Below, one piece after another: positions 56,298 through 64,000 of a stretch of 64,000 bases of DNA. The notes beneath the pieces are model-generated. The model searched no databases and had not been told where the DNA came from. It was given only the letters and a program-made list of their open reading frames with translations. The stretch is from Acinetobacter higginsii (lineage in GTDB: Bacteria > Pseudomonadota > Gammaproteobacteria > Pseudomonadales > Moraxellaceae). How positions within the stretch are numbered: position 1 is the first letter of the stretch; the number at the start of each line of letters is the position of its first letter. Where the stretch lies: positions 1 through 64,000 of the forward strand of contig NZ_KB850071.1 of assembly GCF_000369525.1 (NCBI RefSeq). Direction: 5' to 3'. The translations under genes and the position numbers were made by a program.

Positions 56298-57200
56298 TTT
56301 CCTTAACCAGCCCTGTAAACTCACCACTACAATGCCAAGCAAGACCAACGTAGAACCAATCACAAAGTTCAGTTCAATTTTTTCGCCCAATAACCAGACA
56401 CCAAAAGCCATCCCGAATAAAGGGGTCAGGAAGGAAAAGACGCCCAGACGGGAAGCCAAATAATTTCGTAGCAACCAAAACCATGCCAAGAAACTGGCGA
56501 AAGAAACTACCAAGGTATGAAAAGCTAAACTGCCCATCACCAATGGGGTGAAATGAATCGTGCCTTGCCCAATAACCAGAGCCGCGCCAAACAACAGCAC
56601 AAAACTACCCGCCAATTGATAAAACAAGGTTTGTGTTACGGCAGCTTGCGCCAGTGAGGATAAACGTACGGTAATCGTGGTCGCTGCCCAAGCAATACTG
56701 CCTGCCAAAGCGAGCAAATCACCCCACAACATCTGTCGATCCGCAATCGATCCACCTGAATTAGCACGTAAGAACGTCACTACGATCCCTAAAAAGGCAA
56801 TCCCGATACCTGTCCATTGCAACAGACTGAGACGCTCTGAAGGAAGTTTCCAGTGTAAGCCCAAGGCGACAAAAATCGGTGCGGTATACAGCAGCACCAC
56901 GGCATGTGAAGCCGAGGTTAGCTGTAAAGCTTGTGCCAATAAAAAAAATTCTAAAGAAAATAGAAAAGCGACCAGTGCACCTGCTTTTAAATTCTGGCGA
57001 TTGAAAAGTTGACTGGTTTTATCGAGGTAAAGTAAGGGTAAAAGCAGTATGGCGGCAAGGCCCGAACGCAGCGCGATTTGCATTAAGGGCGAAATATCAG
57101 GAGCTGCCATTTTTAAAATGACTTGTTGTAGTCCCCAGATCATACACAGTACGATCATCAGACCCGATGCCGTTGCATCTAATGCTTTACGCTCATCCAT
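56295..57200 (-). CDS. EamA/DMT-family membrane exporter
   Basis: 301 aa, ten hydrophobic segments in two EamA repeats (MIWGLQQVILK at the start; LFGMAFGVWLLGE near the end). Substrate unknown. Divergent from an AraC regulator with a palindrome in the promoter gap, the same arrangement as the pair at 22-24 kb. Confidence 0.87.
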   Translation of the reverse strand: MDERKALDATASGLMIVLCMIWGLQQVILKMAAPDISPLMQIALRSGLAAILLLPLLYLDKTSQLFNRQNLKAGALVAFLFSLEFFLLAQALQLTSASHAVVLLYTAPIFVALGLHWKLPSERLSLLQWTGIGIAFLGIVVTFLRANSGGSIADRQMLWGDLLALAGSIAWAATTITVRLSSLAQAAVTQTLFYQLAGSFVLLFGAALVIGQGTIHFTPLVMGSLAFHTLVVSFASFLAWFWLLRNYLASRLGVFSFLTPLFGMAFGVWLLGEKIELNFVIGSTLVLLGIVVVSLQGWLRK

Positions 57201-57234
57201 TGCGCGCTCCTGATTTTATGGTTTGAGCACCAAT

Positions 57235-57249
57235 ATAAGACTGTCTTAT
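57235..57249. promoter_or_regulatory. Palindrome in the EamA/AraC divergent promoter
   Basis: ATAAGACTGTCTTAT is a perfect 7-1-7 palindrome in the 107-base gap. Likely operator for one or both genes; the binding protein is not known. Confidence 0.45.
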
Positions 57250-57307
57250 TTTCATGATATAGTGAAATTACGACAATAGATGCGTATTTTCAGGCAATTC
57301 TCATGTT

Positions 57308-58108
57308 ATGAAAAAATCAGCACAAAGAATTCAAGATTTTCAGCCAATCCCGACCTACAACGATATTCCTGCGCCGTTATGGCTTCAGATTCGGGACGCA
57401 CCTGCAGAGACGTTTTACCCACAACACGCACACGCTTGGGGAGAATTTATCTATGCTTTTGATGGTGTGTTAGAAGTCAATATTGAGCAAATTCATTACT
57501 TAACCCCACCACCTTATGGGATTTGGCTACCACCGCATTTACAACACAGTGGCATCAATCGTAATGAGGTCACCCATTGCACCTTGTACGTGCATGAATC
57601 ACTCTGTCAAAACATGCCTCAGCAGGCAGGTATCTTATTGTCTGCACCCTTGGTTTCTGCACTGCTCGAACATATCCGCAAACATCCCTTTTCTGAACAG
57701 GATCCAGAATATTTACGCTTGCTGCAAGTTTTGCTCGATTCACTGACCCATGCGGAATTAGTCGGGAGCTATTTGCCGACCACCGAACATCCAGCACTGG
57801 CTAAAATATTGACCCATTTACATGAATTCCCTTCGGATAATAGTACTTTGGAGCAGCTTGCACAGATGATCAATATGACTGAACGTACCCTTGCCCGCTA
57901 TAGCCAAAAAGAATTGGGGATGTCGTTACACGAATGGCGGCAACGTTTAAAAGTGATGAAAGCGATGTCGATGTTAAATCAGGGTAAAACCATTGAAAAT
58001 ATTGCTTTGGACTTAGGTTATGCCAGTTCATCGGCTTTTATTTATATGTTTAAACGTTGGATGCATTTCACCCCAGATCAATTTCGTAAACTGTATCAAG
58101 GGCGCTAA
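57308..58108 (+). CDS. AraC-family regulator with cupin sensor
   Basis: 266 aa. N-terminal cupin-like domain (HAHAWGEFIYAFDGVLEV, about 41-58) and C-terminal double helix-turn-helix (LEQLAQMINMTERTLARYSQ and IALDLGYASSSAFIYMFKR), ending FTPDQFRKLYQ. Probably controls the divergent exporter. Ligand unknown. Confidence 0.9.
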   Translation: MKKSAQRIQDFQPIPTYNDIPAPLWLQIRDAPAETFYPQHAHAWGEFIYAFDGVLEVNIEQIHYLTPPPYGIWLPPHLQHSGINRNEVTHCTLYVHESLCQNMPQQAGILLSAPLVSALLEHIRKHPFSEQDPEYLRLLQVLLDSLTHAELVGSYLPTTEHPALAKILTHLHEFPSDNSTLEQLAQMINMTERTLARYSQKELGMSLHEWRQRLKVMKAMSMLNQGKTIENIALDLGYASSSAFIYMFKRWMHFTPDQFRKLYQGR

Positions 58109-58170
58109 ACCTTTCGTTTGCTCACCCAACTAGACGAACAGCTAAAAAGAAAATCACTTTTTTCATGCAT

Positions 58171-58212
58171 AAAAAAATGGCGCTGATATCAATTACAGCG
58201 CCACCCTTTTAT
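58171..58212. terminator. Terminator between AraC gene and FAH gene
   Basis: Stem GGCGCTG / CAGCGCC; seven T on the minus-strand reading and four on the plus strand. Confidence 0.82.
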
Positions 58213-58218
58213 TTCAAC

Positions 58219-58860
58219 TTAGGCTTTTACAAAAGTATTCCAGTCATACTCGCCAGACTGAGTAATCAATTTCATGGTCAATTGATCATTGGCACGTAAT
58301 GCGCCAACACCAGCAGGTGTACCCGTCATAATGACATCACCAACTTCCAGACTAAACGATTTGTTAATCTCAACAAGTAAAGTCCCAATATCAAAGATCA
58401 TATCTTTGGTAAAACCGTGCTGACGATCTACCCCATTGATATTCAAAATCAGCTCTAGCTCTTGCAAGTCACCAATTTCGTCTGCTTCAATCCAGTCCGC
58501 CAAAATACAGGCACCATCAAAGGCTTTGGCACGTTCCCACGGTTCGCCCTTTGATTTTAAATCGCTCTGTAAATCGCGTAGGGTCAAATCCAGACCTAAA
58601 GTGATTGCACCAATGGCTTCCAAGGCTTTGGCTGGATCGGTTTCTTGCGATAAAGGATGTGCGATTTGCAAGCAAATTTCGCATTCATAGTGACACTCAC
58701 CCAGTGCTTGATTCCAGCTTACACCTTGCGTCAAAGAACCAAGACTGCTGGGTGGTTTGATAAAAAGCAAGGCACGCTCAGGAATGGCATTACCTAATTC
58801 CTTGGCATGTTCGGCATAATTTCGACCCACACACACAATTTTTGAAGGACGTGTACTCAT
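58219..58860 (-). CDS. Fumarylacetoacetate hydrolase-family protein
   Basis: 213 aa. The FAH fold is recognised by CVGRNYAEHAKELGN, metal ligands in the ECEICLQI segment and LGLDLTLRDLQ, and the C-terminal GDVIMTGTPAGVGAL. Small FAH proteins act as acylpyruvases or oxaloacetate decarboxylases. A start 7 codons upstream is possible, but AAGGAG before the ATG at 58860 decides. Downstream of the YcxB-like gene on the same strand (33 bases). Confidence 0.88.
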   Translation of the reverse strand: MSTRPSKIVCVGRNYAEHAKELGNAIPERALLFIKPPSSLGSLTQGVSWNQALGECHYECEICLQIAHPLSQETDPAKALEAIGAITLGLDLTLRDLQSDLKSKGEPWERAKAFDGACILADWIEADEIGDLQELELILNINGVDRQHGFTKDMIFDIGTLLVEINKSFSLEVGDVIMTGTPAGVGALRANDQLTMKLITQSGEYDWNTFVKA

Positions 58861-58893
58861 GAAAACTCCTTGTTCTTTCAACCGTCGATAAAC

Positions 58894-59391
58894 TTACTTC
58901 TTGAAACTATTTTCAAATTTTGTTTGCTCTGCTGAATCGCTAAATGCGCGTTTAGGTACGATTACCACAGTGTGGCTTTTCAGCTCTAACATATAAGTCA
59001 ACTTGCCAACCGCAAATGATTGGACTTCGGCATATTGTGCACTTTGTTTTTTGCCTGCAGCATACAGTTCAAAGTGATCTTGATAAAGGTCAATCCCCTG
59101 TTCACTTTTACCAAACTGATAGCGTACAAATTGGCGCTTAAACAACATTGGCAACAACCAATAGCGCATAACGGTTTGCATCACCAGAAAAAAAGCGCCC
59201 AGTGCAACGTAATAACGTCCAACACCAGAAAAACCTAAATAGATTCCCCACAAAATAATCGCAATACTGATCACTGGGGTTAAAAAGCGGCTAAAGGTTT
59301 TTTTGCCAAAAGTGACCAAAGCAAAACCATCTTGTGATTCTTCTAAATTCAAATAATAGCGCACCGATACACTTGGACGTTGTTCAGACAT
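58894..59391 (-). CDS. YcxB-like membrane protein
   Basis: 165 aa. Two membrane segments in the middle (about 35-80) and a C-terminal soluble part (GIDLYQDHFELYAAGKKQS, VIVPKRAF) like the YcxB C-terminal domain. Function unknown. Probably one transcript with the FAH gene. Confidence 0.7.
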   Translation of the reverse strand: MSEQRPSVSVRYYLNLEESQDGFALVTFGKKTFSRFLTPVISIAIILWGIYLGFSGVGRYYVALGAFFLVMQTVMRYWLLPMLFKRQFVRYQFGKSEQGIDLYQDHFELYAAGKKQSAQYAEVQSFAVGKLTYMLELKSHTVVIVPKRAFSDSAEQTKFENSFKK

Positions 59392-59555
59392 TTTTAGATT
59401 TCTAACATTTGAAAAAAAACTGACCTATTAGAACATAAATGATTTAATGGGAAATCACATTTATCGCGATTTAATACAAAATTTAAATGTGATGTTTTTT
59501 CTCTTTTGGGCGCGCCCTTTTATATCAATTTAATTTTATAGATGAATTTAACAGT

Positions 59556-60344
59556 ATGAAAATGATGAAGATGCAACAACAGTTCAAATCGTTACTGTTG
59601 ATTTTAGGTCTTTTGATCACACTCAGTGCCTGTAGCCAACAATCCTTTCTCGAAAAGATTGTACCGCCACAAGAAAAGGCTTTTGCTGAAGATATGTTTA
59701 ATCAACTCAGCAAAAAAAACTATGCAGCCGTTGAGAAATATCTCAGCCCAGAACTCCAAGATGAATCAACCCATAGCACCTTGATTCAAATGGCAAGCTT
59801 ATTTCCGCCTGAACCCGTTAAAAATATCAAGTTAATTGCAGCCAACAAAAGCTTATTTAAAGATGTTGTCACTTATCAATTAAGCTTTGAATATGAATTT
59901 GCAGATCATTGGCTGATGAATAAAATCGTACTCAGTAAACAGGCAGATCAAATCCGTATTATTGGCATTCATGTTGAACCGATTGACCATTCTGTCCAAG
60001 CCATGCATGGCTTTACATTTGCAGGAAAAAGTCTACTGCATTATGTCGTGTTTATCCTTGCCATTACGATTCCGCTGTTTTGCATTTATGCCTTTATCCT
60101 ATGCATAAGAACCCCCATGCAAAAACGGAAATGGGTGTGGTTAATTTTTATTTGCTTTGGCTTTATGCAATTTTCACTGAATTGGACCGATGGCAGTTAC
60201 GCTTTTCAAATGCTGAGCTTCTTGGTCTTAGGTGCGGGTTACTTTCAGCAAACGGTCTATAGTCCGATTATCTTGCAAATTGCACTGCCACTGGGTGCCA
60301 TCTTGTTTGTTTATCGTCGTAAAAGCTTAATGGCAGAACAATAA
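59556..60344 (+). CDS. Lipoprotein-like envelope protein with C-terminal membrane helices
   Basis: 262 aa. The N-terminus has a lipobox-like LSAC after a hydrophobic stretch. A soluble domain follows (about 28-150, AFAEDMFNQLSKKNYAAVEK; DUF3887-like), then four hydrophobic segments. Lipoprotein-like start plus a polytopic end is unusual; the first hydrophobic stretch may simply be a membrane helix. Family uncertain. Confidence 0.6.
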   Translation: MKMMKMQQQFKSLLLILGLLITLSACSQQSFLEKIVPPQEKAFAEDMFNQLSKKNYAAVEKYLSPELQDESTHSTLIQMASLFPPEPVKNIKLIAANKSLFKDVVTYQLSFEYEFADHWLMNKIVLSKQADQIRIIGIHVEPIDHSVQAMHGFTFAGKSLLHYVVFILAITIPLFCIYAFILCIRTPMQKRKWVWLIFICFGFMQFSLNWTDGSYAFQMLSFLVLGAGYFQQTVYSPIILQIALPLGAILFVYRRKSLMAEQ

Positions 60345-60356
60345 ACTCTTCCTAGC

Positions 60357-60387
60357 CCCGCTCCAGACATCCTCTTGAGCGGGTTTT
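60357..60387 (+). terminator. Terminator after the lipoprotein-like gene
   Basis: Stem CCCGCTC / GAGCGGG with a 13-base loop and TTTT. Confidence 0.7.
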
Positions 60388-60502
60388 ACACAATACGACT
60401 ATTTTTCATGCATAAAAAAAATTATTAATAAGCAGTATTGATCGCTCAAGTCAGGAGATCAAGTCATTGGATGAAATCACGGATAAAAATCAAAGGAATG
60501 TG

Positions 60503-61801
60503 ATGTCTTATTTAAATCGTTTAATCTTGCCCTGTATTTTATTGGGGCTTACACAAACATGTTTTGCACAAATCCTACCATGGACAGACAATATCCCGAG
60601 TGCCCTACAACCTTTTCAAAATAATCCACAACTGTTGGCCAGTTATACCCAAAACAATATTTTTATTTACGGGCATCCCGCAACCAAAACAGCGGTTCCC
60701 ACACTGAAAAACAATCCTCAACCCAATGTCAGTTTTAATTCAGCCGCGATCATTGTTCCCGTCAATGCACAACAAGTGGCCAAAACACTGACCGATTTCA
60801 ACCACTATGTCGGATTATTCCCAACGCTCAAATCGGCGAAGACATTAGAGCAATCAGGCAATACGGTACAAATGAAATATCGGGTCTCGGTTCCAACTCC
60901 AATTCCCGTACTCAACTTTAATGAAGACGTCACCCTACAACATCAGATCAAACCCAATAGCATTGCCAGTTTGGTGATCGATGCGCCGATTCCCTACGGT
61001 GTCGGTAAATTTGAATGGTTTGCACTGGACGAGAACCGCACCTTAATCACCTTGACCCAATGGGGCGATTTGAATCAACCCAAAGGATTTATTTTTAAGA
61101 AAATTCTCAATGCCATTCCTGAGGTCAAACTCGGAATTCCAAGTAGTAGTAATGCATTTATTTTAGAGTCCTTAAGAGCCCGTTTTATTCAAGCCAATCT
61201 TAAGCCACTCAATGCAGGACAAATGCCGAATCCGCAGTTGAATGCAGCTCAACTCAATAAAATCACACAACTGATTCAATCTGCTCAGCAACCTGTCAGT
61301 ATCCTGCATGCACCGACCAGTATGCTGTATACCCATGGCCGAGAATCCATGCGTTTTACCACCACCTATCAATTTTATAAACAACCGACTCAACCCTTAC
61401 AAAAATGGCTGAGTCCATTGGCCTATCAGGAACTGTTCCCTCGGCAAATTAAAAAAGTGGTGACCACTCCCATCCAAAATCAGGCACAGGATGCGGATAT
61501 TCAAGTCAATGTTGGTCTAGGTGTCATCAATATTCCCTTTGCCTTTAAGTTACGCTTTAACTATCCGCAAGCGGCTGAAAATAATTTTTATGCCAATGGT
61601 GGCGATTTGCGTTTTATTAAAGGAAAAATGCAGTTGAGTTCACTTAATCAAGGCAGCTTATTGAGCATGACCAGCGCAATGAAAATCGATGAGAAGGCCC
61701 CATTCTTATTAAGAGCCATGCGCAGCCTGCCTTATCATGATGTACTTCCTGCGGTGGGTGGCAATGCCATATTTGTACAAAAAATTAAAGCAAAAACTTA
61801 A
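60503..61801 (+). CDS. Secreted protein with two SRPBCC/START-like halves
   Basis: 432 aa. Signal peptide to about residue 23 (TCFAQ). Two similar halves follow: residues ~70-230 (SAAIIVPVNAQQVAKTLTDF, KFEWFALDENRTLITLTQWG) read as an SRPBCC/polyketide-cyclase-like hydrophobic-pocket domain, and the last ~150 residues repeat the order (FTTTYQFYKQPTQPLQKWLS, KMQLSSLNQGSLLSMTSAMK), both ending in an Ala-rich helix. Such folds bind lipids or other hydrophobic ligands; export suggests an envelope role. The upstream TTG (60467) would give a longer hydrophilic leader, so the ATG at 60503 (AAGGA upstream) is used. Confidence 0.65.
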   Translation: MSYLNRLILPCILLGLTQTCFAQILPWTDNIPSALQPFQNNPQLLASYTQNNIFIYGHPATKTAVPTLKNNPQPNVSFNSAAIIVPVNAQQVAKTLTDFNHYVGLFPTLKSAKTLEQSGNTVQMKYRVSVPTPIPVLNFNEDVTLQHQIKPNSIASLVIDAPIPYGVGKFEWFALDENRTLITLTQWGDLNQPKGFIFKKILNAIPEVKLGIPSSSNAFILESLRARFIQANLKPLNAGQMPNPQLNAAQLNKITQLIQSAQQPVSILHAPTSMLYTHGRESMRFTTTYQFYKQPTQPLQKWLSPLAYQELFPRQIKKVVTTPIQNQAQDADIQVNVGLGVINIPFAFKLRFNYPQAAENNFYANGGDLRFIKGKMQLSSLNQGSLLSMTSAMKIDEKAPFLLRAMRSLPYHDVLPAVGGNAIFVQKIKAKT

Positions 61802-61806
61802 GACAC

Positions 61807-61834
61807 AAAAAAACCGCAATTAAGCGGTTTATTT
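61807..61834. terminator. Hairpin between the SRPBCC gene and tRNA-Arg
   Basis: Stem AAACCGC / GCGGTTT around AATTAA with A-rich and T-rich sides; can serve both the gene and the convergent tRNA. Confidence 0.75.
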
Positions 61835-61842
61835 ATTCAAAT

Positions 61843-61919
61843 TGGTGCGCTCAGAGAGATTCGAACTCCCGACCCCTTAGTTCGTAGCCAAGTGCTCTAT
61901 CCAGCTGAGCTATGAGCGC
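61843..61919 (-). tRNA. tRNA-Arg (anticodon ACG)
   Basis: Read on the minus strand: acceptor stem GCGCTCA / TGAGCGC, D-stem GCTC / GAGC, anticodon stem CTTGG / CTAAG with loop CTACGAA (anticodon ACG), T-arm GGGAG TTCGAAT CTCTC, and an encoded CCA end. All cloverleaf parts are present; 77 bases including CCA. The ACG anticodon (later inosine) reads CGT, CGC and CGA. Confidence 0.95.
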
Positions 61920-61934
61920 ATATTTGATGGGGGC

Positions 61935-61940
61935 ATTATA
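61935..61940 (-). promoter_or_regulatory. -10 element of the tRNA-Arg promoter
   Basis: On the minus strand TATAAT is followed by the GC-rich discriminator GCCCCC, the stringent-control style seen at tRNA promoters. The -35 element is not certain. Confidence 0.65.
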
Positions 61941-61944
61941 CGCA

Positions 61945-62421
61945 CTTTTCCCCAAATGATAAGACCTTTTTCACAAGATCATGATCAACTGTCTATAGAT
62001 TCAGCAGTGATTGGTCATTTCAGCATGCTTCAACCCACAACAACAGTGAGATAAGTGGTTCATATCAACTGCCAATTCTGTATACCCCTCAATTAGACAC
62101 AAACATTTATTATTCGCTAAGTGAATGATTAAACTTTAAATAAACCATATTTGAGTCATTTTATATTTTTATCGATTATCAATTTTTGATAAAGAATTAA
62201 AAAAATCGCATTCCAAATTAGAACGATAAACCCGTGATCACTAGAAAATACATCTCTTTGTTTTATCGTATGTTTATAGCTATTTAAAAATATGATACAA
62301 AGCACAATATTGACTTCAAATAGATAAGCAATAAATACTAATAAACACATTATGAGACAGGAGTCACATAATTATTAAGGCTTATTAAAAATAAAACTCC
62401 AATAATTATAGGTATATCGAC
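61945..62421. other. AT-rich gap between tRNA-Arg and the repeat protein
   Basis: About 480 bases. Must hold the promoter of the repeat-protein gene. A 64-codon hydrophobic frame on the minus strand (62156-62350) has no ribosome site and looks accidental. No mobile-element trace, integrase remnant or direct repeat of the tRNA end was seen. Confidence 0.5.
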
Positions 62422-64000
62422 ATGTTATTTAAAAATATTTTATCACCAATTACGGGTATTCTTTCTCATTCGAGTAGTAATAACCAAGCGGCAGTACCGA
62501 CTGCTGTAAATACGGTATCAACCACAAACCATGTTGTGGTCGAGAGTACTAATATCACCAACAACAATAATGGCTCAAATAATGGTTTATTCAGTGCAAT
62601 AACAGGAAATGGCAATCAAAATTATGGTGTCGGTGTTGGCAATGGCCAAGATCTTAACGTCCCTCTTCCTTTCACTACAGCTTTTCATGCATTAGGAAAC
62701 TCTTTTCCTTGGCTTGGAGGTTCGTCACCCATTAGCTCAATCAATACGACCACAACAATGTCTTCAACTCACATCCAAGACAATAACAGCATCAACAATA
62801 GTAATACTGGTACTGCTGCAGGTAATGGTAGCAATGGCGGTTTATTAAGTGGTGTTGCAGCAGGCAATGGCGATCACAACTATGGCGTGGGTAATGGAAA
62901 TGGAGATGACGCAAATCTCACCACACCAGTTACGGTGCCTTTTGATGCTTTAGGTAACTCAATCGGTGCATTGGGTGGTGGTGCTGTTCACTCTATCAAT
63001 AGCACACCAATCAGTTCAACTACCCTCATTCAAGATAATGACAGCGCCAATAATAGCAACACAGGTACTGGAGCTGCGGGTAATGGCAATGCAGGTGGTC
63101 TACTCAATGGTGTTGCAGCAGGCAATGGAGAGCATAATTACGGAGTTGGCAATGGTAATGGCGACGATGTCAGTATCACTGTGCCATGGACCACACCTGT
63201 TCAAGCGGCTGGTAATGCAATTATTGGCTTAGGCGGTGCTGATGTTAACACTATAAATACAGCAGCAACGACATCGACTACACAAATTCAAGACAACGAC
63301 ACCGTTAACAATAGCAACAATGGCACTGCTGCTGCAGGCAATGGCAGTGGTGGTGGATGGCTCAATGGGATTGGTTCAGGAAATGGTGAACAAAACTATG
63401 GCATCGGCAATGGCAACGGTGATGATGCCAGTATCACTACCCCAGTGACAGCCCCCTTCCAAGCCTTAGGCAACTCAGTTGTGGGCATCGGTGGTGGAGA
63501 TGTAAACTCAATCAATACTGCTCCAACCTCGACCTCCAATGTCATTCAAGATAATGACAGCACCAATAATAGTAACAATGGAACAGGCGTTGGAGGTGCG
63601 GGTAATGGCCTCGGCGGCTTACTGAATGGTGTTAGCGCAGGGAATGACGAACACAATTACGGAATTGGCAATGGCAACGGTGATGACGCCAGTGTCACGG
63701 TTCCTTGGACAACGCCAGTACATGTACTCGGTAACTCAGTTGCGGGTTTAGGCGGTGGCGATATTAACTCCACCAATACCGCACCAACAACAACGTCAAA
63801 TATTATTCAGGATAACGATACAACCAACAACAGTAATAATGGCACAGGTCTAGGTGATGTTGGCAATGGTGTCGGTGGTTGGGGCAATGGCCCTGCTGCA
63901 GGTAATGGCGAACAAAACTACGGCATCGGCAATGGTAACGGCGATGATGTCGATGTTACTGTTCCATGGACCACACCATTCAATGTATTAGGCAATTCAA
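62422..64000 (+). CDS. Tandem-repeat protein, partial (runs off the window)
   Basis: 526 codons are visible with no stop. After a ~65-residue N-terminal part (MLFKNILSPITGILSHSSSN, no clear signal peptide) come tandem repeats of 86-87 residues. The anchor NYG(V/I)GxGNG begins at 62620, 62878, 63136, 63394, 63655 and 63916, spacings 258, 258, 258, 261, 261. Each unit reads GNGxxNYGxGNGNGDD, a T/V-P strand, LGNS, GGG, SIN/T-rich linker, IQDND, NNSNxGT. There is no Cys, and no Lys or Arg after residue 4, so the protein is strongly acidic. I do not recognise it; adhesin, matrix protein or amyloid-like are guesses. Start: ATG with a weak AGG nine bases upstream; an in-frame stop lies 30 bases before. 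Confidence 0.8.
   Translation, partial: MLFKNILSPITGILSHSSSNNQAAVPTAVNTVSTTNHVVVESTNITNNNNGSNNGLFSAITGNGNQNYGVGVGNGQDLNVPLPFTTAFHALGNSFPWLGGSSPISSINTTTTMSSTHIQDNNSINNSNTGTAAGNGSNGGLLSGVAAGNGDHNYGVGNGNGDDANLTTPVTVPFDALGNSIGALGGGAVHSINSTPISSTTLIQDNDSANNSNTGTGAAGNGNAGGLLNGVAAGNGEHNYGVGNGNGDDVSITVPWTTPVQAAGNAIIGLGGADVNTINTAATTSTTQIQDNDTVNNSNNGTAAAGNGSGGGWLNGIGSGNGEQNYGIGNGNGDDASITTPVTAPFQALGNSVVGIGGGDVNSINTAPTSTSNVIQDNDSTNNSNNGTGVGGAGNGLGGLLNGVSAGNDEHNYGIGNGNGDDASVTVPWTTPVHVLGNSVAGLGGGDINSTNTAPTTTSNIIQDNDTTNNSNNGTGLGDVGNGVGGWGNGPAAGNGEQNYGIGNGNGDDVDVTVPWTTPFNVLGNS

Noticed and set aside
59504..59521. GGGCGCGCCC palindrome before the lipoprotein-like gene
   Set aside because: A short perfect GC palindrome without loop space or a second copy; no support for an operator or terminator.
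62156..62350. 64-codon hydrophobic frame on the minus strand near the tRNA
   Set aside because: AT-rich sequence readily gives hydrophobic frames; no ribosome site before its ATG and no operon context.
61843..62421. tRNA-Arg as a genomic-island attachment site
   Set aside because: No integrase, no direct repeat of the tRNA 3' end and no mobile genes seen; the 3' end faces a normal gene.
62966..63232. 88-codon frame inside the repeat region in another reading frame
   Set aside because: It lies in a shifted frame of the long repeat protein and is produced by the repeat composition.
63000..64000. CRISPR array or simple DNA repeat as explanation for the repeats at the end
   Set aside because: The period is about 258 bases, the frame stays open, third codon positions vary, and no short identical repeats with spacers are present.

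Overview
The window looks like a chromosomal stretch of an Acinetobacter species (Moraxellaceae). It is AT-rich, and the proteins and gene neighbourhoods fit that genus as I know it: tig-clpP-clpX, metX-metW, a fiu/piuA-type receptor next to piuC, ackA-pta, and the small proteins around them. I infer the genus from remembered similarity, not from a search. No integrase, transposase, plasmid gene, phage gene or CRISPR array was seen; most of the window reads as core genome.

Layout: 0.2-2.5 kb is a yfiR-yfiN-yfiB cyclic-di-GMP module. 2.5-6.1 kb holds a membrane phosphoesterase, a phospholipase D-type lipoprotein and a PlsC-type acyltransferase. A missed 46-codon membrane protein (6.28 kb) precedes hflX, followed by an LrgA/LrgB pair, two tandem DUF2147 proteins, prc, nagZ, a structured intergenic element (13.7 kb), a methyltransferase and an alpha/beta hydrolase with what looks like a PilZ domain. 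Then come proA, ackA-pta, a methyltransferase, a divergent EamA/AraC pair, fumA, two small envelope proteins, and clpX, clpP and tig. 31-36.7 kb is an iron-uptake block with two Fur-box-like sites, two TonB-dependent receptors and piuC. leuA (37.2 kb) has a short Leu-rich leader ORF upstream. metX-metW-sel1 form one translationally coupled unit, followed by a methyltransferase plus an unknown protein, rdgB and an AEC transporter.

44.3-52.1 kb is a phosphate-scavenging and export block: tatABC, then a Tat-signal PhoX lipoprotein behind a three-unit Pho box, then on the other strand two tandem alkaline phosphatases behind a second three-unit Pho box, plus a His-rich secreted protein. The rest holds a TANGO2-like protein, lgt, wrbA, a YihY protein, a second divergent EamA/AraC pair, an FAH-family enzyme and three poorly known envelope proteins. 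tRNA-Arg(ACG) lies at 61.9 kb.

The least ordinary object is the open reading frame that starts at 62422 and runs off the end. It has six visible copies of an 86-87-residue repeat, no Cys, and no Lys or Arg after residue 4. I do not recognise it; a large acidic surface or secreted repeat protein is the best guess. Other points worth attention are the PilZ-hydrolase fusion, the leu leader, the paired Pho boxes, the 46-codon membrane protein, a possible 27-codon gene between tig and clpP, and a secreted protein made of two similar SRPBCC-like halves.
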